From Candidatus Omnitrophota bacterium (GTDB lineage: Bacteria > Omnitrophota > Gorgyraeia > Zapsychrales > JANLHA01), in NCBI GenBank assembly GCA_022711395.1, contig JAKLFA010000001.1, forward strand, positions 259,277 to 323,276: a DNA stretch of 64,000 nucleotides. Reading direction: 5' to 3'. The first letter of the stretch is position 1. Each line of letters starts with the position of its first letter. Positions 8,377-17,949 of this stretch are shown here, one piece after another. The notes beneath the pieces are model-generated. The model had not been told where the DNA came from, ran no database searches, and saw only the letters and a program-made list of their open reading frames with translations. Position numbers and translations under genes: made by a program.

Positions 8377-9195
8377 TTAAACGTTGATCGCTTCTTTGGC
8401 GCATTTGCAGACCATAGGCTGGTCAATAAGGCGGGTCTCTTGTACAAACCCGTTCAAAAGGGCCCGGTCGCATAAAATGTTGATGAGGCGCGGCGTGCCG
8501 TGTGAAAAATGAAAGATGGCGTCAACCGCTTCGTTGGAAAATTGGACTCCCGGGTGGCTGTTGGGATCTTTTCGGGCGATATGGATGCGATGGTCGATAT
8601 ACTGTTGCAGTTCCTCTTTTTTTAGAGGGAGGATGTGATAGCGCACGGAAATCCGCTGGTTCAGTTGGCGTAACGAATCGAGCCTGAGTTTGTCCAGCAG
8701 CTCCGGTTGTCCAACGAGGATGATCTGCAGAAGTTTTGTTTTTTCTGTTTCCAGGTTCGATAACAGGCGGATTTGTTCGAGCTGCCTGATCTTGAGGTTT
8801 TGGGCCTCATCAATAATAACAACGACGGTGTTCCCTTCCAGCGCCTGGTCGATCAAATATTGGTTCAAGGCTTCGATCAGCTGGAGTTTGTTGCGGAAAT
8901 TGCCCTCGATCCCTAAGTCTTTGACGATCAGTTGCAAAAGCTGGATTTCCGAAAAATAGGGGTTGAGGATCAGGGCGGATTTAATATTTTTGTCCAGACG
9001 GTTCAGAAGGGTTCGGCATAAGGTGGTTTTGCCGGTGCCGATTTCTCCGGTGATGGCCAAGATCCCTTTGCGCTGCCGGATCCCGAAGATCAGATGTGAG
9101 AACGCTTCTTCATGGTTCGCGCTTGGGAAAAAGAACTCCGGATCAGATGTGACGTTAAAAGGACTTTCTTTAAAGCCGTAGAAATCATTATACAT
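8377..9195 (-). CDS. ExeA/GspA-like AAA ATPase
   Basis: 273 residues beginning MYNDFYGFKESPFNVT, the usual N-terminus of the ExeA family. Walker A is GEIGTGKTT (about residue 50), Walker B is VVIIDEAQNL (about 127), and a sensor region HGTPRLINILCDRALL lies near the end. Unlike full-length ExeA there is no membrane helix or peptidoglycan-binding domain, so this is the ATPase module only. Such proteins energise secretin or pilus assembly with a GspB partner, here encoded 16 bp downstream. A minus-strand TATAAT ends six bases before the ATG, which may make the mRNA leaderless. ATG 9234 is an alternative start without family support. Confidence 0.85.
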   Translation of the reverse strand: MYNDFYGFKESPFNVTSDPEFFFPSANHEEAFSHLIFGIRQRKGILAITGEIGTGKTTLCRTLLNRLDKNIKSALILNPYFSEIQLLQLIVKDLGIEGNFRNKLQLIEALNQYLIDQALEGNTVVVIIDEAQNLKIRQLEQIRLLSNLETEKTKLLQIILVGQPELLDKLRLDSLRQLNQRISVRYHILPLKKEELQQYIDHRIHIARKDPNSHPGVQFSNEAVDAIFHFSHGTPRLINILCDRALLNGFVQETRLIDQPMVCKCAKEAINV

Positions 9196-9201
9196 GGTTG
9201 G

Positions 9202-9229
9202 ATTATAACATTTTGTGGCTTTTGGGCAA
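9202..9229 (-). promoter_or_regulatory. Putative sigma-70 promoter for the ExeA-like gene
   Basis: On the minus strand TTGCCC (9229-9224) and TATAAT (9207-9202) are 16 bp apart. The predicted start of transcription falls on or next to the ATG at 9195. Confidence 0.4.
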
Positions 9230-9261
9230 AGCAAAATATGGTTCTTGCGCCCAAAAAAACA

Positions 9262-9289
9262 TTGTTAAGCCATAAGAATGTGCTATAAT
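9262..9289 (+). promoter_or_regulatory. Putative sigma-70 promoter for the PilZ cluster
   Basis: TTGTTA (9262-9267), a 16-bp spacer and a perfect TATAAT (9284-9289). Transcription would start near 9296. This supports GTG 9328 (CGGAG at 9318-9322) as the translation start rather than ATG 9298. Confidence 0.5.
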
Positions 9290-9327
9290 TCACCCTAATG
9301 ATTCAAGGCGCAAACTGCGGAGTGGAC

Positions 9328-9657
9328 GTGCAGGAACAAAGACGTTATAAACGTGTTGTTTTTCGTGAACCTTATCAGTTGGCCACGCGTAAAGGGGAGT
9401 TATTAGGGGCAAGCCTAACCTTTGATCTGAGCGCTGGCGGGATTCGTTTGCGGACTGATGAATTTCTGCCGGTTGGCAGCCTGGTTTCCATCCAATTTTC
9501 CTGTTGCAATAATCAGCTTTTGACTATTCAAGGGAAGGTGGCGTGGGTTCAAAAGGTTCCTCATGCGGATTCTTATCAAGCGGGTTTGCAATTTGATGAA
9601 AATGAAGAAAATCTCTTTTTTTTATCAGAGATTCGTAAATTCGTGAAAAAAGGTTAA
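9328..9657 (+). CDS. PilZ domain protein, putative c-di-GMP receptor
   Basis: 109 residues from GTG 9328, consisting of one PilZ domain. Both c-di-GMP binding motifs are intact: RRYKR (R-x-x-x-R) at the N-terminus and DLSAGG (D-x-S-x-x-G) about 30 residues later. The remaining beta-barrel ends with YQAGLQFDENEEN. ATG 9298 would add ten residues but lies only nine bases past a TATAAT box. PilZ proteins change conformation on binding c-di-GMP and regulate motility, pili or polysaccharide; the partner here is unknown. It is divergent from the ExeA/GspB pair and upstream of a second PilZ gene. Confidence 0.85.
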   Translation: MQEQRRYKRVVFREPYQLATRKGELLGASLTFDLSAGGIRLRTDEFLPVGSLVSIQFSCCNNQLLTIQGKVAWVQKVPHADSYQAGLQFDENEENLFFLSEIRKFVKKG

Positions 9658-9690
9658 GTTTTTGTAAATTGGAAAGGAGTTTGAAGCGGT

Positions 9691-9858
9691 ATGGCGGTTC
9701 AACTAAGTGAAGAAATGAGAAAATGCGGGGCTTGCGGAAAGAACGTCAAGCGCGCAAAACGTTTTTATCGGAATGGCCGATATTATTGCAATGAGAATTG
9801 CTGGCGTAAAAAAGCAGCCGAGAAAAAAGGCGGCGATGCGGAGCAGGCGGCGTCATAA
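9691..9858 (+). CDS. Small zinc-ribbon-like protein (55 aa)
   Basis: A short reading frame of 55 codons with AAAGGAG 11 bp upstream of ATG 9691. The product has a Cys pattern CGAC (C12, C15) and CNENC (C33, C37), with a basic patch KNVKRAKRFYRNGRYY between them, which looks like a treble-clef or zinc-ribbon knuckle. The C-terminus is Lys/Ala-rich. I do not recognise a named family. Its place 33 bp after one PilZ gene and 44 bp before another suggests co-transcription. A nucleic-acid or protein-binding role is only a guess. Confidence 0.65.
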   Translation: MAVQLSEEMRKCGACGKNVKRAKRFYRNGRYYCNENCWRKKAAEKKGGDAEQAAS

Positions 9859-9902
9859 TTGCGTTAGTGAATAAACAGCGACCTTAAGAAGGCGGTGTGT
9901 TT

Positions 9903-10292
9903 ATGACTCAATCCAAGGGAAATTTTGAAGAGCGACGAAAATTTCCAAGGCTAAGCGGAAATATCCCGGTCAAGATCTGTGGGGACGAGTTTGACGCAGT
10001 CACTGAAACCCAGAACGTGAGCCGTGCGGGAGCTTTTTGCCGGGTTGAAGATTATATTGAACCGATGACGAAACTCAAGGTCCAATTGCTCTTATCTGTC
10101 CGTAAAGGCAAAAGATTGCAGACAAAGAAGGTCGCTTGCGATGGGGTCGTTGTGCGTTCCGAACCTGTCGGTAAGGACCAAAAAGGATATTATGTGGCGA
10201 TCTTTTTCAACGACATCAATGAGAAAGATGCCGACGCCATTTCGGATTTTATACAAATGGGCATGGCAAAAGATCAAAAAGAGAACGAATGA
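9903..10292 (+). CDS. Second PilZ domain protein
   Basis: 129 residues, one PilZ domain, with RRKFPR (R-x-x-x-R) near residue 11 and NVSRAG (N-x-S-x-x-G) near 40, so c-di-GMP binding looks possible. Segments VRSEPVG and GYYVAIFFNDI belong to the barrel. ATG 9903 is preceded by AAGAAGGCGG; GTG 9897 is an in-frame alternative. The gene shares an ATGA stop/start overlap with the next small membrane protein. Divergence from the first PilZ protein suggests two receptors rather than a recent duplication. Confidence 0.85.
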   Translation: MTQSKGNFEERRKFPRLSGNIPVKICGDEFDAVTETQNVSRAGAFCRVEDYIEPMTKLKVQLLLSVRKGKRLQTKKVACDGVVVRSEPVGKDQKGYYVAIFFNDINEKDADAISDFIQMGMAKDQKENE

Positions 10293-10480
10293 TCGAGGGT
10301 TTACCCATGGAAAGTGTTTTGACATTAACACCAGCTCAGCAAATATTGATCGTTGCTGTTCAGTTGTGGCTGGTTGTGTTTTTCCCTTTGCTTATTTTGC
10401 GGAAATTAAATCATATCAGCAATCTTTTGGAGATACAGGTTTATCAGGATGAGGAGGAGGAATCTTCTTCTGAGCTGTAA
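10289..10480 (+). CDS. Small single-pass membrane protein
   Basis: 63 residues: a short N-terminus, one hydrophobic helix (about 18-38, QILIVAVQLWLVVFFPLLIL), then an amphipathic segment and an acidic tail (DEEEESSSEL). The ATGA overlap with the second PilZ gene supports translation; ATG 10307 is a possible later start. The family is not recognised. Coupling to PilZ suggests, without proof, a membrane partner of the c-di-GMP receptor. Confidence 0.55.
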   Translation: MIEGLPMESVLTLTPAQQILIVAVQLWLVVFFPLLILRKLNHISNLLEIQVYQDEEEESSSEL

Positions 10481-10518
10481 ACGGCGTGTCTCCAAGCCAA
10501 TCACCTGTTGGGTTCTTC

Positions 10519-11181
10519 ATGCGACAGATTAAGGTTTTATATCAGGACGAGCATTGCGCGGTTTTTGATAAGCCATCCGGATTGATCGTTACGCCTGCCC
10601 CTCATCAGGATCAAAAGACCCTGACCGATATTGTCAACGACCAGTATGCTTCTGAAGGTTCCACGCGGCTTCATCCCTGTCATCGGCTGGACAAAGAGAC
10701 GTCGGGCGTCATCATTTATGCCTGGGGAAAACAGAACCAGCAGCGGATCATGTCGTTGTTCCATGAAGATAAGGTTTCCAAAAAATATATCGCTTTGGTC
10801 AGAGGGCGGGTCAAGGAGCGGGAAGGCACGCTGCGTTCAAAAATACAGGACACCTATCAGCGTCAGTATGCCGGCAGGAGCTCCGGAAAGATGGCGGTCA
10901 CGCGTTTTCGGGTCCTGAAATATTGCAATGGGTTCACGCTGATCGAGGCCAGGCCGCAAACCGGCCGGACCCATCAGATCCGGATCCATTTCGCCCGGAT
11001 GGGAAACCCGATCCTCGGCGAGCGGATCTACGCGTTCCGCAAAGATTTCGATGTTCGTTTTAAACGGCTGGCCCTTCACTGCTGTCAAATGTCATGGCCG
11101 GACATAAAGACTGGAAAGAACATTGTCGTGGAGGCTGAATGGCCTTCAGATATAAAAAAAATGTTGGGGCGAAAGGAGTGA
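10519..11181 (+). CDS. RluA/RluD-family pseudouridine synthase
   Basis: 220 residues. The catalytic motif HRLDKETSG (Asp is the nucleophile) lies near residue 57, with the family blocks FDKPSGLIV and PQTGRTHQIRIHF. There is no N-terminal S4 RNA-binding domain, as in the shorter RluA-like members. It converts a uridine in rRNA or tRNA to pseudouridine; the target cannot be told from sequence. ATG 10519 gives a normal N-terminus (MRQIKVLYQDEHCAVFDKP) although no strong ribosome site is visible. The lipoprotein gene starts 2 bp after the stop. Confidence 0.87.
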   Translation: MRQIKVLYQDEHCAVFDKPSGLIVTPAPHQDQKTLTDIVNDQYASEGSTRLHPCHRLDKETSGVIIYAWGKQNQQRIMSLFHEDKVSKKYIALVRGRVKEREGTLRSKIQDTYQRQYAGRSSGKMAVTRFRVLKYCNGFTLIEARPQTGRTHQIRIHFARMGNPILGERIYAFRKDFDVRFKRLALHCCQMSWPDIKTGKNIVVEAEWPSDIKKMLGRKE

Positions 11182-11183
11182 GC

Positions 11184-11630
11184 ATGCGCCGAACGATTCT
11201 TTTATCGCTGCTTTTGACGGTTTTTTGCGTAGGGTGCGCCAGCATCCAGATCCCCGGCTATTTGCAGGATAAAAAACCTTCTGTCAGGCAGTTCTATGGC
11301 GGGTTTGAACGCACGTCCCAGGCGGTGCGCCGTGCTTTAGCTGAATTAGGGTGGGAGGTCGAAGATGAGGTCTTGCCCGAAGTTTACGAAGTCTCTCCGA
11401 GGCAGGGGGTCCAACAGGAGGTCCTGATGATCTCCGTGATCCGTCAGACCTCGTTCTTTATCGGAACGCGTTATGCGCGCATGAACGTTTATATTCGTTC
11501 CAATGGAGAGGTCTCCGAAGTGGAATTGCGTTATATGAAGGTCAGCACACTGTTCTTTTCCAAAAAGCGCAGTTATGGTGATGAAAATTTTTCCAGGAGA
11601 TTTTTTGAGCTGATCGAGCGGAATTTTTGA
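11184..11630 (+). CDS. Lipoprotein of unknown function
   Basis: 148 residues with a lipoprotein signal (MRRTILLSLLLTVFCVGC), the lipidated Cys at about 18. GAAAGGAG is well placed before ATG 11184. The mature part (about 130 residues) has an alpha/beta pattern: SQAVRRALAELGWEVEDE, then alternating strands with YARMNVYIRSNGEVSEVEL. This resembles small BamC-like or DUF3568-like envelope domains, but I cannot assign a family. It is probably anchored to the periplasmic face of a membrane. Confidence 0.7.
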   Translation: MRRTILLSLLLTVFCVGCASIQIPGYLQDKKPSVRQFYGGFERTSQAVRRALAELGWEVEDEVLPEVYEVSPRQGVQQEVLMISVIRQTSFFIGTRYARMNVYIRSNGEVSEVELRYMKVSTLFFSKKRSYGDENFSRRFFELIERNF

Positions 11631-11674
11631 TGATCTGAAAATAACCGATCTTAGACAGATCGTGGATCTTGATC

Positions 11675-13666
11675 ATGGACCATTTTGAACTCGTTAGTCC
11701 GTTTCAGCCGGTTGTCGACCAATCCAGGGCCGTCGAGGAACTGGTAAAAGGGGCCAGGTCTGGAGTCCCCGCCCAGACGCTTTTGGGTGTCACGGGAAGC
11801 GGCAAGACCTTTACGTTAGCGAACCTGATCGAACAGGTCAACCGTCCGACCCTGATGATCTCCCATAATAAAACACTGGCAGCCCAGCTTTACAGCGAGT
11901 TTAAGCATTTCTTCCCGCACAATGCCGTGGAATATTTTGTTTCGTATTATGATTATTATCAGCCTGAGGCCTACATTCCTCAAACGGATATGTATATTGA
12001 AAAGGATGCTTCGATCAATGACCGCTTGGACCGTTTAAGGCTGGCGGCAACGACGTCGCTAATGTCCCGGAGGGATGTTCTGATCGTGGCCAGTGTCTCC
12101 TGTATTTATAATCTGGGATCGCCGCAGGATTATGAATCCTGCTTGGTCTTTATTGAACGTGGAAGCGCATGGGACCGGGACCGGATGATACGGGCTTTGA
12201 TCGATATTCAATATGAGCGCAATGATTATGAGTTCAGCAGGGGGAAGATCCGTGTGCGCGGAGATGTGGTGGAGATCTTTCCGTCTTACCGGCAGGACGC
12301 GTTGCGGATCGAATTTTTTGGGGATGAGATCGACGCGATCAGCCAGATCGATCCTGTTTCAGGGGATGTCATTGCGATCCTTGATAAAACGGCCGTTTAT
12401 CCGGCGAAGCATTTTATTACGACGCAGCCGCGTGTTGAACAGGCACTGATCGAGATCGAAGAAGAACTCGAGCGGCGTCTTAAAGAGCTGAATGGGCAGG
12501 GGAAGCTTTTGGAAGCGCAGCGCTTGAATTCCAGGACGCGTTTTGACATGGAGATGCTCAAGGAAATGGGGTATTGCCACGGGATTGAGAATTATTCCCG
12601 GGCCCTTTCGGGGCGTCCGCCAGGGGCGAAGCCGTTCTGCCTTCTGGATTATTTTCCGCCGGATCTTTTGGTCCTGATCGATGAATCTCATGTGACCGTT
12701 CCGCAAATCCGCGGCATGTATGAAGGGGACCGCTCCAGAAAAGAAACGCTTGTTGAACACGGGTTTCGTCTGCCGTCCTGTTTGGATAACCGCCCTCTGA
12801 AATTTCCGGAGTTCGAGGAACTGGCCAAACAGTGCGTGTTCGTTTCCGCCACGCCGGGTGACTATGAATTGAAAAGAAGCGCTCAGCATGTCGCTGAACA
12901 GATCGTCCGCCCGACGGGTATTGTGGACCCGCCCATTGAGGTGCGTCCGACCAAAGGGCAGGTGGATGACCTGATCCGCGAATGCCAACAACGCGCCGCG
13001 CGTAATGAGCGGGTGCTGGTGACCACATTGACAAAACGCATGTCGGAAGATTTGACGCAATTTTTAGAGGACAAGGGGCTGCGGGTGAAATATCTCCATT
13101 CGGATATCAAGACGATCGACCGCACGAAGATTTTGCAGGGCTTGCGGCTGAAAACATTCGATGTCCTGGTCGGGGTCAACCTTTTGCGTGAAGGGCTGGA
13201 CCTGCCGGAGGTGACGCTGGTGGCTATTTTTGATGCGGATAAGCAGGGCTTTCTTCGTTCAAAGACCTCGCTAATTCAGGTGGGAGGGAGAGCGGCCCGC
13301 AATATTCATGGAATGGTCATTATGTATGCGGATTCTTTAAGCTCTGCCATGCGCGAAGCAATTTTTGAATGTGAGCGCCGCAGGGCGATCCAGTTGGAGT
13401 TCAACAAAAAGCATGGCATCACCCCGCGGACCATTGAGAAGGCTTTTCAGCAGGGGATCGAGGAGTTGCAGGACGAGGAAGATCCGGAAGAAATATTGCG
13501 CGGCGCGGTTGAACAGGACGAAGAGGGGTATGAGTTTTCTAAATATATTTCCGAGTTGGAACGAGAGATGGAGCTGGCTGCCCGCAATCTGGATTTTGAG
13601 AGGGCGGCGGCCTTGCGCGACCGTATTAAAGAATTGAAGGGGGTTCTGGATGCAACTGGCCATTGA
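11675..13666 (+). CDS. uvrB: Excinuclease ABC subunit B
   Basis: 663 residues, full length for UvrB, the damage-verifying helicase-like subunit of nucleotide excision repair. Visible are Walker A GVTGSGKTF, the beta-hairpin region YFVSYYDYYQPEAYIP, helicase motif II region VLIDESHVT, motif VI VGGRAARN, and a C-terminal UVR domain (ARNLDFERAAALRDRIKEL) that contacts UvrC or UvrA. ATG 11675 (MDHFELVSPF) is the likely start; TTG 11669 is less so. The last 17 bases overlap coaX. Confidence 0.97.
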   Translation: MDHFELVSPFQPVVDQSRAVEELVKGARSGVPAQTLLGVTGSGKTFTLANLIEQVNRPTLMISHNKTLAAQLYSEFKHFFPHNAVEYFVSYYDYYQPEAYIPQTDMYIEKDASINDRLDRLRLAATTSLMSRRDVLIVASVSCIYNLGSPQDYESCLVFIERGSAWDRDRMIRALIDIQYERNDYEFSRGKIRVRGDVVEIFPSYRQDALRIEFFGDEIDAISQIDPVSGDVIAILDKTAVYPAKHFITTQPRVEQALIEIEEELERRLKELNGQGKLLEAQRLNSRTRFDMEMLKEMGYCHGIENYSRALSGRPPGAKPFCLLDYFPPDLLVLIDESHVTVPQIRGMYEGDRSRKETLVEHGFRLPSCLDNRPLKFPEFEELAKQCVFVSATPGDYELKRSAQHVAEQIVRPTGIVDPPIEVRPTKGQVDDLIRECQQRAARNERVLVTTLTKRMSEDLTQFLEDKGLRVKYLHSDIKTIDRTKILQGLRLKTFDVLVGVNLLREGLDLPEVTLVAIFDADKQGFLRSKTSLIQVGGRAARNIHGMVIMYADSLSSAMREAIFECERRRAIQLEFNKKHGITPRTIEKAFQQGIEELQDEEDPEEILRGAVEQDEEGYEFSKYISELEREMELAARNLDFERAAALRDRIKELKGVLDATGH

Positions 13667-14402
13667 TATCGGAAACACAACCGTTCGCTGTGCGGTGATC
13701 AGCGGTTCAAAAGTCATCCCGCTGGATGTTCTGGAGACCAAAACAAAAGAGGGGATCCTTTTCGGGAAGATAAAACGGGTCATTCATAAAACGGTCAAAG
13801 GATATTCAGTTGACGAAGCGACGGTCTGCAGCGTGGTCCCGCGCGTTCTTGCGTTGTTTAAACGGGCTGGCGCAGAGCTGCATTTTCCCGTCCGGGTGAT
13901 CGGTAAGGACGTGGCTGTTCCCATGGTCAATAAATATGCTGATCCAGCTCAGGTCGGGCAGGACCGTTTGGTCTGCGCTTATGCGGCATGGGAACTTTAC
14001 GGGGCGCCGTCCGTGGTGGTGGATTTGGGAACGGCGATCACATTTGACGTGGTTTCTTCTAAAGGAGAATATTTGGGCGGGATCATTGCTCCCGGGATCC
14101 GTCTGTCTGTTGAAACGCTTTTTAACCAGACCGCGCTTCTTCCCAAGGTCAAGGTAGCCCGGCCCAAACGTGTGATCGGTAAAAGTACGGATGAAAGTAT
14201 TTTAAGCGGCATTTTTTATGGTTACGGAGAGATGATCAACGGCCTGATAAAGCTTCTTAAAAAACAGGTTCATGCTGATCCGGTGATCGTTGTCACCGGG
14301 GGATACGCGGAGTTGATGAAGAGCTACATCCCGGAACATAAGTGTATTATTGACAAGGATTTGGTTTTTAAAGGGATCGGGTTTGCAAGTAGCAGGCGTT
14401 AG
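13650..14402 (+). CDS. coaX: Type III pantothenate kinase
   Basis: 250 residues of the ASKHA fold. The phosphate-binding loop DIGNTTVR is at residues 5-12, GQDRLVCAYAAWEL carries the family's G-x-D-R, and DLGTAITFDVV and GGIIAPG are further signatures. CoaX phosphorylates pantothenate as the first step of CoA synthesis and needs a monovalent cation. The gene overlaps uvrB by 17 bp. Together with panE (34341) and panB (41487) it indicates a pantothenate/CoA route spread over the window. Confidence 0.95.
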   Translation: MQLAIDIGNTTVRCAVISGSKVIPLDVLETKTKEGILFGKIKRVIHKTVKGYSVDEATVCSVVPRVLALFKRAGAELHFPVRVIGKDVAVPMVNKYADPAQVGQDRLVCAYAAWELYGAPSVVVDLGTAITFDVVSSKGEYLGGIIAPGIRLSVETLFNQTALLPKVKVARPKRVIGKSTDESILSGIFYGYGEMINGLIKLLKKQVHADPVIVVTGGYAELMKSYIPEHKCIIDKDLVFKGIGFASSRR

Positions 14403-14439
14403 GATCCTTCCTGAAAATGGTTTTCTAAAATTTTTCCTC

Positions 14440-14467
14440 TTGACAAAATCGGCAAAATTTGTAAAAT
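14440..14467 (+). promoter_or_regulatory. groESL promoter
   Basis: A perfect TTGACA (14440-14445), a 16-bp spacer and TAAAAT (14462-14467). The CIRCE operator begins on the last base of the -10 box, so bound repressor would block transcription initiation. Confidence 0.7.
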
Positions 14468-14493
14468 TAGCACTCTTAGAGAGCAAGTGCTAA
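14467..14493 (+). promoter_or_regulatory. CIRCE operator (HrcA site)
   Basis: TTAGCACTC, nine bases, then AAGTGCTAA. Consensus CIRCE is TTAGCACTC-N9-GAGTGCTAA, so there is one mismatch, at the first base of the right arm. Its location just after the groES promoter is the standard arrangement for HrcA repression of chaperonin genes. No hrcA gene lies in this window. Confidence 0.88.
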
Positions 14494-14546
14494 TTCAAAA
14501 TTTTCTTTTTAAAACGTTCAACATTTTCAAAACAGGAGGTAGGAAC

Positions 14547-14843
14547 GTGAACATTAAACCACTAGCAGACAGAGTGATCGTAAGGCCGTTGGAGGCAGAG
14601 GAAGTGACCAAGGGCGGAATCGTTCTGCCGGATACGGCCAAAGAGAAGCCGCAGGAAGGACAAGTCGTCGCGGTTGGTGAGGGCCGCCGTTTGGAAAATG
14701 GAACAATTCAGCCGTTAACACTGAAAGTTGGAGATCATGTGCTTTATGGGAAATACAGCGGCACGGAGATTTCGACGAAGGACGGAGAAGAAGTTTTGAT
14801 CATGAAAGAGGATGATGTTTTGGCGATCATTAAAACCAAATAA
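14547..14843 (+). CDS. groES: Co-chaperonin GroES
   Basis: 98 residues from a GTG start at 14547 with AGGAGGT at 14534-14540, ideal spacing; the frame continues upstream to 14487 but that part lies over the operator region and is not conserved. The product begins [18 protein letters not shown] and contains the mobile loop [16 protein letters not shown] and the [12 protein letters not shown] segment typical of GroES. It caps GroEL in ATP-driven folding. It is co-transcribed with groEL 41 bp downstream and controlled by CIRCE. Confidence 0.95.
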   Translation: MNIKPLADRVIVRPLEAEEVTKGGIVLPDTAKEKPQEGQVVAVGEGRRLENGTIQPLTLKVGDHVLYGKYSGTEISTKDGEEVLIMKEDDVLAIIKTK

Positions 14844-14863
14844 GTATTCATGTGAGAACATGA

Positions 14864-16522
<1,659 letters not shown>

Positions 16523-16553
16523 TTTGTTCAGAAAAAGGTGGTTTGGTTTGATC

Positions 16554-16600
16554 AAACAGGCGGCAGAACATTTTGTTCTGCCGCCTGTTTATTTTATTTG
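16554..16600 (+). terminator. Strong terminator after groEL
   Basis: A perfect 17-bp inverted repeat: AAACAGGCGGCAGAACA (16554-16570) and TGTTCTGCCGCCTGTTT (16574-16590) around a TTT loop, followed by ATTTTATTT. It separates groESL from the guaB3 promoter. Confidence 0.88.
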
Positions 16601-16626
16601 ACTTTTCTATATAAATTATATATATT
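16598..16626 (+). promoter_or_regulatory. Putative guaB3 promoter with AT-rich leader
   Basis: TTGACT (16598-16603), a 17-bp spacer and TATATT (16621-16626). The leader to ATG 16739 is about 105 nt and almost pure A/T up to AGGAGGAG. No protein-coding potential is seen in it. Confidence 0.55.
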
Positions 16627-16738
16627 AAATCTTTATATATTGCTATTTTTTGGTAAAAAATTAAAAAATTTGCAAAAAATTTATATTTTTTGGATAAATT
16701 TTTTGATTTTAAAAGGGTTTATAACAGGAGGAGTGTAG

Positions 16739-17899
16739 ATGGCAGAATGGATCGGAATTGACCGCCGGGCACGCCGTTGCTATGGATTTGATGAAGTGGC
16801 GCTTGTTCCGGGTATGCAGACCGTAAATCCCAATGAAGTCCAGATATCCTGGGAATTTGCGGGGATAAAGTTGAACATTCCGATCGTGGCAGCTTCAATG
16901 GATGGAGTTGTCGATGTGAATTTTGCCATTGCGATGGGGAAATTGGGCGGGATCGCAGTCTTAAATCTCGATGGTGTTCAGACCCGCTATGATGACCCCA
17001 GTGAAGTCCTGAATGAGATCGCCGAATCTTCTCCTGAAAAAGCCACCGAATTACTTCAAAAATTATATCAGTTGCCTGTCAAAGAATCGCTTGTGTCCAA
17101 GCGGATTGAGCAGATCACAAAAGCCGGAGTTCCGGCTGTGGTCGGCTGTGTTCCGCAGACCGCAGAGCGTTTTGGAGCCTTGGCCCAGGAGGCCGGGGCG
17201 TCGTGTATTTTTGTCCAGTCGCAGGTCTCGTCCGCTAAACATATCTCGACCGAATATAAAGTTTGTGATTATGGCGAATTATGCCGTTCTTTGAAGATCC
17301 CGGTCGCTATTGGCAATGTTGTCACTTATAAAATGACCATGGAACTCATGGAACTGGGAGCCAGCGCGGTCTTGATCGGGGTTGGGCCCGGAGCTGCTTG
17401 CACGACCCGCGGGGTGTTGGGCATTGGAGTGCCGCAGATCACTTCCACCGTGGACGCCGCTGCCGCACGCGATCATTTTTACAAAAAGACAGGAAAATAT
17501 GTTCCGATCATCACCGATGGCGGGATGCGCATCGGAGGCGAGATCTGCAAAGCGTTCGCCGCCGGCGCTGATGTCTGCATGGTCGGTTCTGCGTTTGCCA
17601 GGGCTGAAGAGGCCCCAGGCCGCGGGTATCACTGGGGCATGGCCATGCCTCATTCTCATTTGCCTCGCGGAACGAGGATCTGGGTCGGAACCACAGGGAC
17701 TCTGGAGCAGATCCTATTAGGTCCGGCCAGGGTAGATGACGGTTCACAAAATTTGGTTGGTGCGTTAAAAGCATCAATGGGCGCCTTAGGGGCTCAAACG
17801 ATAAAGGAGATGCATGACGTGGAAATCATTATTGCCCCTTCGATTCAAACAGAAGGAAAGGCGTTCCAGGTCGGGCAGCGTGTTGGGATGGGGAAATAG
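16739..17899 (+). CDS. guaB3: GuaB3-type IMP dehydrogenase-related protein
   Basis: 386 residues of the IMPDH/GMP reductase barrel. Phosphate and substrate motifs are present, and the catalytic Cys (C221) lies in [17 protein letters not shown]. The CBS pair of standard GuaB is absent: the segment between barrel strands (about 85-120) is too short to hold it. The whole resembles the GuaB3 group known from actinobacteria and cyanobacteria, which works as IMP dehydrogenase in some species. An excellent ribosome site (AGGAGGAG) precedes the ATG. Its position 50 bp before guaA supports a role in making XMP for GMP synthesis. Confidence 0.85.
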   Translation: MAEWIGIDRRARRCYGFDEVALVPGMQTVNPNEVQISWEFAGIKLNIPIVAASMDGVVDVNFAIAMGKLGGIAVLNLDGVQTRYDDPSEVLNEIAESSPEKATELLQKLYQLPVKESLVSKRIEQITKAGVPAVVGCVPQTAERFGALAQEAGASCIFVQSQVSSAKHISTEYKVCDYGELCRSLKIPVAIGNVVTYKMTMELMELGASAVLIGVGPGAACTTRGVLGIGVPQITSTVDAAAARDHFYKKTGKYVPIITDGGMRIGGEICKAFAAGADVCMVGSAFARAEEAPGRGYHWGMAMPHSHLPRGTRIWVGTTGTLEQILLGPARVDDGSQNLVGALKASMGALGAQTIKEMHDVEIIIAPSIQTEGKAFQVGQRVGMGK

Positions 17900-17949
17900 G
17901 CGTTGTATCGGGTCAATCTCGTAGGGTAATTAAAAAACAGGTGGGTATC

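Noticed and set aside
12359-13060. 233-codon minus-strand frame inside uvrB
   Set aside because: Shadow of uvrB; no domain or start signal.
16538-16738. 66-codon frame between groEL and guaB3
   Set aside because: It crosses the groEL terminator and the A/T-rich leader; composition (Phe, Leu, Ile, Lys) reflects A/T bias and no ribosome site precedes it.
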